A stretch of 62,000 nt of DNA from Adiantum capillus-veneris (taxonomy: Eukaryota; Streptophyta; Polypodiopsida; Polypodiales; Pteridaceae): positions 88,553,025-88,615,024 of the forward strand of contig CM043958.1 of the NCBI GenBank assembly GCA_014529385.2, in the 5' to 3' direction. Below, piece after piece: positions 1 to 11,687 of this stretch (positions within the stretch are counted from its first letter, which is position 1; each line of letters opens with the position of its first letter). The position numbers were made by a program, and so were the translations under genes. Below the pieces are notes generated by a model, which saw nothing but the letters and a program-made list of their open reading frames with translations, had not been told where the DNA came from and did no database searches.

Positions 1-1245
1 TGCATGTGCCTTTTCTTGGACTTGAAATTCTTGTTGCTTTACTTCCCATCTTCTTCTCTTCTTTTGAATCAATGCCTTGTATGTACGCAAATGACTTTGA
101 TAGTTGTCTTTGTCCATAGTTGCAGCAAGATTTATCAAGGACTTTCGAGCATCTTGACATTCTTTATCAAACCACCTTTTGCGTGATCTATCTTTGTGGA
201 TACCATGGAGATGCTTTATGGCAAAGCATTCTTCCGCACAAGAACAAATAGCTTTCTTGAAAGCTTCCCATTTAGTTTCCAATGGTGCATCACATTGAAG
301 CTTTGTCATCCATAATTTTTGCTCAACCATTTCAATGTACATTGGTGCCCGTTTGAAATCCATACATAGTGATAACTTCTCTTTCCTTTGGCTGAGATTA
401 TCATGCTTAGTTGCTTCTCCACATGAAAGGTCAATACATAAGGTGCGATGGTCGGATTCCGGGGTCCATTGACCAAACATAAAACTCTTTATGCGATACA
501 TGATGGCTTCAGAGAGTAGCATATAGTCAATCACACCACCCCCATTATGTCTTCTACATGTAAATCCATTGGTTCCACTCGACAAAGATACACCATTGGC
601 AATGAGCATACCCGTGCTATTACACATGTGTAAAAGTAACTTTCCATAGTGATCCGGCTCTTTCTCATCCATTGAAGTACGATCATACAAGTGAACTTCC
701 TCCAACTCCCTTGAAATATATGGCATATCAAATTGTTGAGTATCATGTTGCAATGTTTTTGTGCGAGCATTCATATCCCCAAATACAATAACATCACCTT
801 CACCTTTGAAATAAGCAATGTCCTCTTCCAAATCAGAAAATGGTTGATCTCTATCCATGCAAGCATAAAAGGGAGAATCATGATGAGGAATGTAGCAACC
901 GGCTACAAAAATGGGTGCTCTTTTTGGTGTCATAATTTTCAGCCATACATAACGTTTGTACTTGTCATCTTTCACAATTGATACAAAATCTTCCAATCCT
1001 TTCTTAACCATACATGCTAACCCTCCTTGTCCTCTTCCTTGCTTGAGATTCTTTGACCACATCAATGAATGTACATTGTAATCCTCCAAGCCGTTAATCC
1101 TTTGTGTATCATGCTCCCAAGTTTCAACAAGAAGTACAACATCGGCTTTGCTTGTTAGTTCATCAATGCCAACCCCCGCATTCCATGGGTATCCATTACA
1201 ATTCCAAAAGCATATTTTCAATTGTAACTCGGTCTCATAGGTCAC
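1..1245 (-). CDS. LINE A ORF2, N-terminal endonuclease part (partial)
   Basis: This is the start of the LINE ORF2 polyprotein, which would nick target DNA and copy the element RNA. The part in the window covers the exonuclease-endonuclease-phosphatase (EEP) domain, matching residues 1 to about 415 of the intact ORF2 at 2111-5503. No in-frame stop is seen up to the window edge. As in copy B, the frame is entered just after an in-frame TAG (1254-1252) that ends ORF1, and the first in-frame ATG comes only after the first endonuclease motifs. Whether the remainder is intact cannot be seen. Confidence 0.85.
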   Translation of the reverse strand, partial: MTYETELQLKICFWNCNGYPWNAGVGIDELTSKADVVLLVETWEHDTQRINGLEDYNVHSLMWSKNLKQGRGQGGLACMVKKGLEDFVSIVKDDKYKRYVWLKIMTPKRAPIFVAGCYIPHHDSPFYACMDRDQPFSDLEEDIAYFKGEGDVIVFGDMNARTKTLQHDTQQFDMPYISRELEEVHLYDRTSMDEKEPDHYGKLLLHMCNSTGMLIANGVSLSSGTNGFTCRRHNGGGVIDYMLLSEAIMYRIKSFMFGQWTPESDHRTLCIDLSCGEATKHDNLSQRKEKLSLCMDFKRAPMYIEMVEQKLWMTKLQCDAPLETKWEAFKKAICSCAEECFAIKHLHGIHKDRSRKRWFDKECQDARKSLINLAATMDKDNYQSHLRTYKALIQKKRRRWEVKQQEFQVQEKAHA

Positions 1246-1251
1246 GCATCC

Positions 1252-1951
1252 CTATTTGCTTGAGAGACTTGCCTCCTCCTTGGGCACATTTTCTTCATGA
1301 GAGATCTCCTTGTTTTAATTATTCTTTTCCTCATATGCCTTGCGACGCATATTTTGTTGCTTAATAGTGCGATCTTCACATACAAAACATTTTGTATCCC
1401 TCAAATAGATCCAACTATTATCAAGGATAATCTTTCGCTTGGTCTCATCCGGTATGGTGCATACAATTGGCCGTTCTCTCGAGCGAGGAGCTCCTTGCTT
1501 CCCCACTCTATGCGCTCCATAGACCATAACTCCGGACATGCCAAAGTGGGTTTTGAAGAAATCTTCAATAACAATGGCAAGAGAAGGAGGTGTCTCTAAC
1601 TTCTCTTCAGGAATTCCACGAATAACAATGTTCTTGGAACGTCGCTCCCGTTCCTTCAACTCCTCCACATCCACATTCTCAACATTCTTTGTTTGAACAA
1701 TAGCTTGCATGAGTGAGGAATTAAAAACCACATTGCTACCACATACATCAGCCCAAGACTTGTTTGTGCATACATTTTTCATGTCGCATACATCCCGGCT
1801 CATAGTGTCAAATTTCTCCTCTTTCAACACATGGTCATGCTCTACTTTGCTCATCCGCTCCTTCAAAGCATTCAAGTCCACAAGAGAGCGTTTACATTCC
1901 TTGACTTCCTCTTCAAGTTGCATCAAACGTGTTGTTTGCATCTCAAGTGTC

Positions 1952-1953
<2 letters not shown>
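1252..1953 (-). pseudogene. LINE A ORF1 fragment (coiled coil and RRM-like RNA-binding part)
   Basis: This encodes the C-terminal part of the LINE RNA-binding ORF1 protein. A heptad-like stretch rich in Glu, Lys and Leu is followed by an L1-type RRM-like region with the markers NIVIRGIPE, AHRVGK and RPIVC. A premature TAA at 1317-1315 lies about 20 codons before the family's normal TAG at 1254-1252. The N-terminus is missing. An open frame can be read back to 2103 through the (GA)n tract and the (GATA)n tail of copy B, but that extension is a chance fusion with Ser-Leu repeats, not part of the protein. Confidence 0.8.

Positions 1954-2019
<66 letters not shown>
1954..2019. repeat. (GA)n microsatellite at the LINE A 5' end
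   Basis: An almost pure GA tract of about 65 bases abuts the 5' truncation point of LINE A. About 37 bases of other sequence separate it from the 3' tail of LINE B. Confidence 0.95.
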
Positions 2020-2021
<2 letters not shown>

Positions 2022-2056
2022 TATGTGGGTCTTTGTTTGTGCTTTGGAGAGAGAGA

Positions 2057-2079
2057 GATAGATAGATAGATAGATAGAT
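2057..2079 (-). repeat. (CTAT)n 3' tail of LINE B
   Basis: About six GATA units on the plus strand, CTAT on the element strand, close the 3' UTR about 30 bases after the ORF2 stop. Such short 3' tandem repeats are commonly made by the reverse transcriptase during target-primed insertion. Confidence 0.8.
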
Positions 2080-2110
2080 TTTATTATCTTCCTCGGAGTT
2101 CAAATATGAC

Positions 2111-5100
2111 CTATGGGACCAAAGTTACATGTGATGTAGTATGTGTATGGCTGATGAGTGACTCTCGATGCTGCAAAATTGTAGTGATGAGAGTCGCAAT
2201 GGAGAGCCCACACTTTGGCTGGGAGAGGAAAGTGTGTAGGTCTAAGTTATGGCTGAAAATGTGAGAGAAGCAAGTTCGGATGTGATCAAAAGCTGAGCAC
2301 TCTAGTAGTGTGTGGTACTCAGACTCTCGAACTTGCAGTGAGCATAATGTGCACAATGGATTTGACTCTCCTCCATTGCCCCAACGCCCTATCTCGCATC
2401 GAAGGAAATGGGAGCTAAGCCGAATTGCTGCGATAGTGCGTATCGCAGACAAGGGAATAGGCTCAAGCATGTAAGTGTGAGTACGGTTTCCTCTCTCAGC
2501 GAAGAACATGGTTTTGTAGTTGGGGGCAATATAGGTGGTGTAATGTATGAAGCGTGACCCACCGGATTTCTCCCAAGCTGTAATACATTGGCGTTCTAGG
2601 AAAGCTTCATTCACTTGAGAGTCAATTGAAGCATCATGTAGCAAGTGTAATGCATCCCATCTCCCAAACCACTTCTTTATGTCTTGCATCCATCCCGTGC
2701 TCAAGATCTTGCTATTATGCGTCTTTTGAACTTTTTTTCTTGCTTCCCATGCAATTGTAGGAAGTCGATGTGAGGGGTTTTGACACATCTTTATCATGTA
2801 CTCCACAACCCTTTCCATGCCCATAACCTCAATTGGAAGAGATCCCGACTCAAGAAGTAAGAGCATATATGGTGTTTGTGTCTTAACTTGGAGAAAGTTT
2901 GTAAGAAAACGCTTTTGGACATTCTCAAACTCTTTCCAAGTAGACTTTGAGATGCTCCCGCCCCACACTTCAACTCCATAAAGAAGAACCGGTGTCACCA
3001 ATGCATCAAAAAGATACTTCTTGAGAACCCAACACTTGATGTTTCCCGCATTACACATGTTCTCAAATGCATAATATGCTCTCTTTCCCGCTTCCAAACG
3101 ACGCATAGCACATTCATGCCACTTGTGATTGGATGGAACCTCAAGGCCAAGGTACTCAAAGCTCTCAACAACTTCAAGTGTCTCGTTGTTGTACACAATG
3201 CATGGCTTCTCCTTATGGTTGGTTTTCACAAGCATAACCTTTGTTTTGGATTCATTTACAATCAGCCCACTATGCAAGCAAAAGTTCTCAAGGACAACCA
3301 TAAGCTTTTGTGCATCTTCTAAAGTGTGTGCTAGAAGCACTACATCATCCGCATACAACAAAAGCATGATTACCGCATTGCAAATAGTGACCTCTTCAAT
3401 GCCTTCTTCTTGCATAAAGTCAAGTACCATTTGTTCCAATTGATCGATGCATAGACCAAAGAGAGTTGGTGACAATGGACATCCTTGTTTAACCCCAATA
3501 GTGCTTACAAAAATTTCTGAAATTTCTCTTCCCATGCGCAATTGACAAATCACCTTCTCATAGATTCGAGAAACCGCAAGCATAAACTCACTTGGCACTT
3601 GGAGTTCTTCCATCCTTCTCCACAAATTGTTACGTGGAATCATATCAAAGGCTTTCTTAAAGTCCACAAAACAACAATACAATCGCTTGCTTTTCAACCG
3701 ACTTTCCTCCATGAGAACACGAAGAGTGACAAGATGATCAATGGTGCTATGGCATCGACGAAAACCCGCTTGTCCCTTTGCACGCTTGTCATTCTCTTCA
3801 GCCCAATCACTCAATTTCATCTCCATTATGCACCCAAACGACTTTGCCATAAGAGACCCAATCATTATAGTCCAGTAGTTGCTTACATTCTTTACATCCC
3901 CTCGTTTATGCAAAGGCTTAACCCAATTAGTACTCCAATCATAAGGCATACCATGTTGAAGTGCAAGGTTGAACATATCACACATCCACTCATGGGTAAA
4001 ATCTCCCGTCCATTTGATCATCTCCGGCTTGATACCTTGAAGATCTCCCGCTTTGCGAGTGGCCAACTTTTCAAGCCCACCGCATACATCCTCAATAGTA
4101 AAAAAAGACGGCATACATGGGAGTGAACCATAAAATGGCATTTTTTCAGTATTTGCTTGCTCATATAATTGCCTACAATGTGTGTACATATCCGCTAGAC
4201 TCAAGTTACCAAAATTCTCAACCCGCTTGCCTCTCAAGTTTCTCCAAAATCTTCCACATGCATGTGCCTTTTCTTGGACTTGAAATTCTTGTTGCTTTAC
4301 TTCCCATCTTCTTCTCTTCTTTTGAATCAATGCCTTGTATGTACGCAAATGACTTTGATAGTTGTCTTTGTCCATAGTTGCATCAAGATTTATCAAGGAC
4401 TTTCGAGCATCTTGACATTCTTTATCAAACCACCTTTTGTGTGATCTATCTTTGTTGATACCATGGAGATGCTTTATGGCAAAGCATTCTTCCGCACAAG
4501 AACAAATAGCTTTCTTGAAAGCTTCCCATTTAGTTTCCAATGGTGCATCACATTGAAGCTTTGTCATCCATAATTTTTGCTCAACCATTTCAATGTACAT
4601 TGGTGCCCGTTTGAAATCCATACATAGTGATAACTTCTCTTTCCTTTGGCTGAGATTATCATGCTTAGTTGCTTCTCCACATGAAAGGTCAATACATAAG
4701 GTGCGATGGTCGGATTCCGGGGTCCATTGACCAAACATAAAACTCTTTATGCGATACATGATGACTTCAGAGAGTAGCATATAGTCAATCACACTATCCC
4801 CATTATGTCTCCTACATGTAAATCCATTGGTTCCACTCCACAAAGATACACCATTGGCAATGAGCATACCCGTGCTATTACACATGTGTAAAAGTAACTT
4901 TCCATAGTGATCCGGCTCTTTCTCATCCATTGAAGTACGATCATACAAGTGAACTTCCTCCAACTCCCTTGAAATGTATGGCATATCAAATTGTTGAGTA
5001 TCATGTTGCAATGTTTTTGTGCGAGCATTCATATCCCCAAATACAATAACATCACCTTCACCTTTGAAATAAGCAATGTCCTCTTCCAAATCAAAAAATG

Positions 5101-5503
5101 GTTGATCTCTATCCATGCAAGCATAAAAGGGAGAATCATGATGAGAAATGTAGCAACCGGCTACAAAAATGGGTGCTCTTTTTGGTGTCATAATTTTCAG
5201 CCATACATAACGTTTGTACTTGTCATCTTTCACAATTGATACAAAATCTTCCAATCCTTTCATAACCATACATGCCAACCCTCCTTGTCCTCTTCGTTGC
5301 TTGAGATTCTTTGACCACATCAATGAATGTACATTGTAATCCTCCAAGCCGTTAATCCTTTGTGTATCATGCTCCCAAGTTTCAACAAGAAGTACAACAT
5401 CGGCTTTGCTTGTTAGTTCATCAATGCCAACCCCCTCATTCCATGGGTATTCATTACAATTCCAAAAGCATATTTTCAATTGTAACTCGGTCTCATAGGT
5501 CAC
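2111..5503 (-). CDS. LINE B ORF2: EEP endonuclease plus reverse transcriptase (1130 codons, uninterrupted)
   Basis: This protein would carry out target-primed reverse transcription of the LINE RNA. Residues ~9-285 form the EEP endonuclease: FWNCN near residue 15, the acidic VLLVETW near 40, GDMNAR near 160 and SDHRT near 265. Residues ~470-800 form the RT with FRRCHSTIDH, FVDFKKAFD, GVKQGCPLSP and the catalytic LLYADDVVLL. Near the C-terminus (~1060-1095) lies a Cys/His zf-RVT-like motif (CTLCSLQ...EYHTLLEC). No RNase H is seen. The entry codon listed is GTG; the first in-frame ATG is at residue ~62, after the first catalytic residues. The frame is the same as ORF1 and is separated from it by one TAG (5512-5510). 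It is the only long coding frame in the window without a lesion. Confidence 0.93.
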   Translation of the reverse strand: MTYETELQLKICFWNCNEYPWNEGVGIDELTSKADVVLLVETWEHDTQRINGLEDYNVHSLMWSKNLKQRRGQGGLACMVMKGLEDFVSIVKDDKYKRYVWLKIMTPKRAPIFVAGCYISHHDSPFYACMDRDQPFFDLEEDIAYFKGEGDVIVFGDMNARTKTLQHDTQQFDMPYISRELEEVHLYDRTSMDEKEPDHYGKLLLHMCNSTGMLIANGVSLWSGTNGFTCRRHNGDSVIDYMLLSEVIMYRIKSFMFGQWTPESDHRTLCIDLSCGEATKHDNLSQRKEKLSLCMDFKRAPMYIEMVEQKLWMTKLQCDAPLETKWEAFKKAICSCAEECFAIKHLHGINKDRSHKRWFDKECQDARKSLINLDATMDKDNYQSHLRTYKALIQKKRRRWEVKQQEFQVQEKAHACGRFWRNLRGKRVENFGNLSLADMYTHCRQLYEQANTEKMPFYGSLPCMPSFFTIEDVCGGLEKLATRKAGDLQGIKPEMIKWTGDFTHEWMCDMFNLALQHGMPYDWSTNWVKPLHKRGDVKNVSNYWTIMIGSLMAKSFGCIMEMKLSDWAEENDKRAKGQAGFRRCHSTIDHLVTLRVLMEESRLKSKRLYCCFVDFKKAFDMIPRNNLWRRMEELQVPSEFMLAVSRIYEKVICQLRMGREISEIFVSTIGVKQGCPLSPTLFGLCIDQLEQMVLDFMQEEGIEEVTICNAVIMLLLYADDVVLLAHTLEDAQKLMVVLENFCLHSGLIVNESKTKVMLVKTNHKEKPCIVYNNETLEVVESFEYLGLEVPSNHKWHECAMRRLEAGKRAYYAFENMCNAGNIKCWVLKKYLFDALVTPVLLYGVEVWGGSISKSTWKEFENVQKRFLTNFLQVKTQTPYMLLLLESGSLPIEVMGMERVVEYMIKMCQNPSHRLPTIAWEARKKVQKTHNSKILSTGWMQDIKKWFGRWDALHLLHDASIDSQVNEAFLERQCITAWEKSGGSRFIHYTTYIAPNYKTMFFAERGNRTHTYMLEPIPLSAIRTIAAIRLSSHFLRCEIGRWGNGGESNPLCTLCSLQVRESEYHTLLECSAFDHIRTCFSHIFSHNLDLHTFLSQPKCGLSIATLITTILQHRESLISHTHTTSHVTLVP

Positions 5504-5509
5504 GCATCC

Positions 5510-6460
5510 CTATTTGCTTGAGAGACTTGCCTCCTCCTTGGGCACATTTTCTTCATGAGAGATCTCCTTATTTTTATTATTCTTTTCCTCATATGCCTTG
5601 CGACGCATATTTTGTTGCTTAATAGTGCGATCTTCACATACAAAACATTTTGTATCCCTCAAATAGATCCAACTATTATCAAGGATAATCTTTCGCTTGG
5701 TCTCATCCAGCATGGTGCATACAATTGGCCGTTCTCACGAGCGAGGAGCTCCTTGCTTCCCCACTCTATGTGCTCCATAGACCATAACTCCGGACATGCC
5801 AAAGTGGGTTTTGAAGAAATCTTCAATAACAATGGCAAGAGAAGGAGGTGTCTCTAACTTCTCTTCGGGAATTCCACGAATAACAATGTTCTTGGAACGT
5901 CGCTCTCGTTCCTTCAACTCCTCCACACCCACATTCTCAACATTCTTTGTTTGAACCATAGCTTGCATGAGTGAGGAATTAGAAACCCCATTGCTACCAC
6001 ATACATCAGTCCAAGACTAGTTTGTGCATACATTTTTCATGTCGCATACATCCCGGCTCATAGTGTCAAATTTCTCCTCTTTCAATACATGGTCATGCTC
6101 TACTTTGCTCATCCGCTCCTTCAAAGCATTCAAGTCCACAAGAGAGCGTTTACATTCCTTGACTTCCTCTTCAAGTTGCATCAAACATGTTGTTTGCATC
6201 TCAAGTGTCCTCTTGAGATTCTCATTCTCAACCACAAGTACCCTTAGTGTGCCATTCTCCATTGCAAGTGCTCGTAAGTCTTCGCTTTGTTTGTTTACGG
6301 TCTCTTGCAATGATACCAAGTACGCCATGATCATGGTTTCCGATGTCGTTGGTTGGGTGGTTGTGTTGCTATCTCCACACTTAGGAGATTTTGGATCATT
6401 TTACACAATGGTTGTGGACCTTGTTGAAGAAGAAGAACCCTTGCGAGTGCCGGAAGACAT
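5510..6460 (-). pseudogene. LINE B ORF1: coiled-coil plus RRM-like RNA-binding protein, three nonsense codons
   Basis: The likely start is ATG 6460-6458 (MSSGTRKGSS...), about 316 codons before the family's TAG at 5512-5510. A Ser/Thr-rich head is followed by a coiled coil (~50-140) and an RRM-like region (~195-290) as in L1-type ORF1 proteins that coat the element RNA. Three in-frame stops break it: TAA at 6403-6401 (codon 20), TAG at 6019-6017 (Lys in copy A) and TGA near 5737-5735 (Arg in copy A). All pieces share one frame with each other and with ORF2. Copy B therefore has a dead ORF1 beside an open ORF2. Confidence 0.85.
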
Positions 6461-6690
6461 TGTATGTAAAATAGGAGATGAGAATCAATTTTGTTGAACC
6501 TGTTCACTTCAGAAATGCTGCTACAAAAACGCCTTCCATAACTCTGAAAATTTTTGTCTTTACATCAATACGTAGAGGAATTTGTGCTCTTCGATTGAGG
6601 CTATAGATCACCCAAATCCGAGTTCGGATGAAGAAGTTATGATCAAAAGAGTGGACTGCTGTCTACTAGGTCAAAAAACGGCTGCGTTTT

Positions 6691-6691
<1 letters not shown>

Positions 6692-6733
<42 letters not shown>
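6692..6733. repeat. (GA)n microsatellite at the LINE B 5' side
   Basis: A pure GA tract of about 42 bases marks the boundary between the LINE B 5' UTR and the plus-strand transposon gene that follows. It may be target sequence, target duplication or part of the LINE 5' UTR. Confidence 0.9.
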
Positions 6734-6736
<3 letters not shown>

Positions 6737-6770
6737 GACTTGTCATGTTTCCTGATGAATAGAATTAAGG

Positions 6771-8654
<1,884 letters not shown>

Positions 8655-8891
8655 TACACTTCAAGTAGCAATTGTATAAGATCATGTATTACATAAATTT
8701 TGTACAATGTCATCCACTCAGAGTATCTTTCTCCACTTGTGGTTCACATACACCATTGTCTCTCTCCACCTTCATTGACTTTCACGAGCTCCGGAGTTGT
8801 TGTATGCCATTGATCTTTTAACTTTTTGTTGTTGTAAATGTCTGATGGCTTGTGCTGTTGCTAAATTTTCCAGGACTTCTTTTACTTGCAT

Positions 8892-11568
8892 TCAATGAAT
8901 GATTCTACGATAGAACCATTCAAATAGTTCTCTCAAACTGTTAGCCTTGATTCGAGAGCCACCATGTCGTGTGTGCCTGAAATAAGCATTTCTCGCCATG
9001 TAATGAGACTTTTCCATCCCTTGGGTATTCCATATTGCCGGGTTCCCATACTTTTGTATAAAATATGGTAAATGATTGAAGATGATGTGCTGGATATGAA
9101 AACAGATTAGTTAGAATGTTTTACACTCACATAGTTGCACATAAAAGAGAATCAAATACATGATAATACCATGTAGTGAGTAATCTGGGTGTCTGTCCAT
9201 GCTGTCTTGAATGATTTTTTGAGAAGGTTGAGATTCTCCTTGAACTTTTTCATATCACCTTGTGACCAGTCATCTTTGTCGCACATCAAAAATAGGATGT
9301 CTATTGATCGCCAAACCTCAGCCTTCGCGTTACGAGTAGTTGGTTCTTCGTCTTTGACTGCAATATGTAGCTTTTTCCAGCTCTGATACTCTACCTTGCT
9401 AACATAAGATGTGTTATATATTTTTCCATGTTTTGTTAGCTTCGGATCTCTTGTACCTTGGGGTTTAGATAAAAACCTATGTGCCTTCACCCCACCGATG
9501 GATGGTTTGCATGGGACATCCTTCTCAGCAGTTGATCTCTTTTCATCCCGCTGGATTTTCACATTGCCACCATGAAGCCCCATATCCGACAGTACCAATT
9601 CTAAGCACTGCAGGGCTACTTGTCACTCTGCTGAGTTCTTAATCTTCCAAGCAAACCCGATATATAAGTAGACCAATTTCTCCACAATTCTACAAAGGGC
9701 ATGCATTGTACATATGTGGACATTCACAAGTGGTATTTTCAAAACCGGTCAAAAAGCAGGATCCTCAATGTGACGTGTTGGAGCTTTTCTCCACCACTTT
9801 GGGTCCATGACCTTTGCAGGCTCCATGCAGAACAAACACGGCAACTTTGCCATTGCACCCATTCCACAATTATACATGCACTTTAATGTTTTGAGGTCAC
9901 CTGCAAGATGCCACTGAACTTGAAAGTCTCCCCTTCCATCTAGACGTAGTACCTCTCCCTGGTTAGTCTGTCAATCAATCACCTCCAGAATATTAGTTCG
10001 ATGGAACACCCACTATAGAATCTCATGATCTTGTTTCTTTACCTGCAACACAAAATAAATGAGACTTAAGTAGATGTGAACATTTGAGCTTACCTGAGAA
10101 TCTCGCTTACCTCAAACGCACCAAGCCACCATATGTTAGATTCTGATTGAACACTAAAATACAAAGGATCATCACTAGGACACTTTGAGAGGGCTCTATT
10201 CATTAAAGTAATAGTAACACGCTCTAGCTTTTTCTCTTTAACAAGCTTACACTCATCCAGTTTTAACACAAAATGTAATACCCCTCATGATTCTTCAAAT
10301 GTGATGTTGTAAAACTCCACCATTCTCTTCTGTAACATCTGCAGGTCCATAAAAATATTATTGAACTCATCATATGCCATGTTTTCTCCATGGCCACTGT
10401 AAGTTGCTTTAATATCAAAGGGTTGTCCAAGATAGTCTCCCTGTGCCTCGTTAAGCTGAAGCCTCTCTTTCCAAACACTTGAGGCTGATGGTAGAAGTTT
10501 GGATTTTATACCCTTCTTAACAAAGATGGATGAGACAGACTTTTGGATAGCCGAATATCCTCTTTTTCTTACACCAAGTGAATCAAGTGTGCCTTGTATC
10601 TCTTTTGCAGGCACTGAGTTCTCTGAAATAAAGCGGTCCACTACATTTCGTTGTAGGACCTTAAACTTCTTGTCATGTACTATATCTGCTTCCAGGCTTC
10701 TACTTATAAGTGGCTTCAATCTCTTTCCTATATTGGCTTTGGGGTCAATGTTTTCCTTGTCAGGATAGATTGAATCTCTACATGAAGACAATGCATAAGT
10801 AAATAACAGAAAATTTTCTTCACTAACACTATTTAAGCACATGAAAACAATGCATAACAAGAAAAAACAAAAAGATTACTTAACTAAGACAATGTAGCCA
10901 ACCAAGAAGCATCACCTTAATGCTCGGATTCTTTTCTTGAGACCTCCGGATGCAACCTCCAATGTTTCAAGATTGGGCAATTTCTTCTTTCGAATACGAC
11001 CACCCAAGATGGTGTCCTTCATTTGACAACTTCGCACCTTTCCTTTCAGTTATTGTACCTATGTTTTGTGTTGCAAAATGGTAACCTGATCTGTAGAATG
11101 TAAATATGAAAGGCGAACAATCTCGCATTGTTGAGCTTGGAGAATGCCCTTGTAAGTTTCAGCTTCTCTTGTAAGAGATTTACAATAACCCAGAAGGCCC
11201 TTTTCTCCATCACCAGCAAAGGTCAATAAGCTTGTATGATTGACAAACGGTGGAGACGCATTAGTCATTGGATTCTTAGGGTAGAGAGAGCCTCTTGTCC
11301 AGATATCTATGTGTTTAGCTCCCTGAGCTCTGAGCGTGTCTATGGAAGCGGGAGGTATATGTGTGTTTGTTTTACTACGCTTAATCAATGGTTGGTACTC
11401 ATTGTCCAAATCAATGTGAAGGTGATATTTGACTCGTTCCTGGGTAGCATTTGTGCCATTTGAGGAGTGCGCCATTAGCCAAATGTGCAGGTTTAATGGA
11501 AAGTGAATAGCGGCTGCGCCTTCGTCCCTCCATGTTAGCCTCATTCCCTCGATATTGACGAGGTTCAT
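8892..11568 (-). pseudogene. Five-exon transposase-like gene, unassigned family, several nonsense codons
   Basis: Exons inferred from GT-AG borders and phase: A 11568-11086, B 11037-10916, C 10777-10111, D 10042-9170, E 9089-8892 (stop TGA 8894-8892). The A/B intron would be only 50 bases, so that join is the least sure. B to C joins within Arg (ALR-DSIYPDKEN), D to E joins in phase 0 (THYM-HIIFNHLPYF). Exon D carries AGDLKTLKCMYNCG, a CLFC pair, and HICTMHALCRIVEK; exon E ends with GMEKSHYMARNAYFRHTRHGG. The conserved Asp and Glu in AGDLK and GMEKSH could belong to an RNase H-fold (DDE-like) catalytic core, which is inference. Stops lie in exon C (TGA near 10286) and in exon D (TAG, then three TGA), most explicable as CAG-to-TAG or CGA-to-TGA. 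I recall similar proteins from repeats of other eukaryotes but cannot name the family; it does not look like the usual CACTA TNP2 protein. Confidence 0.65.
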
Positions 11569-11687
11569 TCAATGCAACTGAAAAGAGGATTATCCCTCAA
11601 TAACTACGAACGAATGTTTAGAAGAGTAAGGAATCTACTTAAAGTACACTTTTTGAACTTTTACTATGAAAGACCCAGCTCTATTAT
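11569..11687. promoter_or_regulatory. Short divergent intergenic region between two transposon genes
   Basis: The minus-strand transposase-like gene and the plus-strand short gene start 119 bases apart, so this AT-rich stretch would have to hold both promoters. I see no clear TATA box. Confidence 0.3.

Larger units (their letters stand above)
1..1953 (-). mobile_element. LINE copy A, 5'-truncated, runs off left edge
   Basis: This stretch repeats 4259-6211 at a constant offset of 4258 bases with roughly 1-2% differences by eye, so it is a second copy of the LINE at 2057-6733 in the same orientation. It holds the 3' two thirds of ORF1 and the 5' third of ORF2; the rest of ORF2 lies left of the window. 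Its 5' end stops inside the ORF1 coiled coil, directly at a (GA)n tract. Confidence 0.9.
2057..6733 (-). mobile_element. LINE copy B, apparently full length
   Basis: Read on the minus strand, the element has a 5' UTR (6733-6461) that starts in or beside a (CT)n tract, ORF1 (6460-5510), ORF2 (5503-2111), a very short 3' UTR of about 30 bases and a (CTAT)n tail at 2079-2057. There is no poly(A) tail; the short tandem tail is typical of many non-L1 and some plant LINEs. GA tracts lie near both ends, so any target duplication is hidden in microsatellite sequence. Confidence 0.88.

Noticed and set aside
1315-2103. 262-codon frame through LINE A ORF1 and the GA tract
   Set aside because: The first ~55 codons are the (GATA)n tail of LINE B and Ser-Leu repeats from (GA)n; only 1315-1953 is LINE protein.
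3542-4126. 194-codon plus-strand frame in the LINE
   Set aside because: Shadow of the ORF2 RT domain on the other strand.
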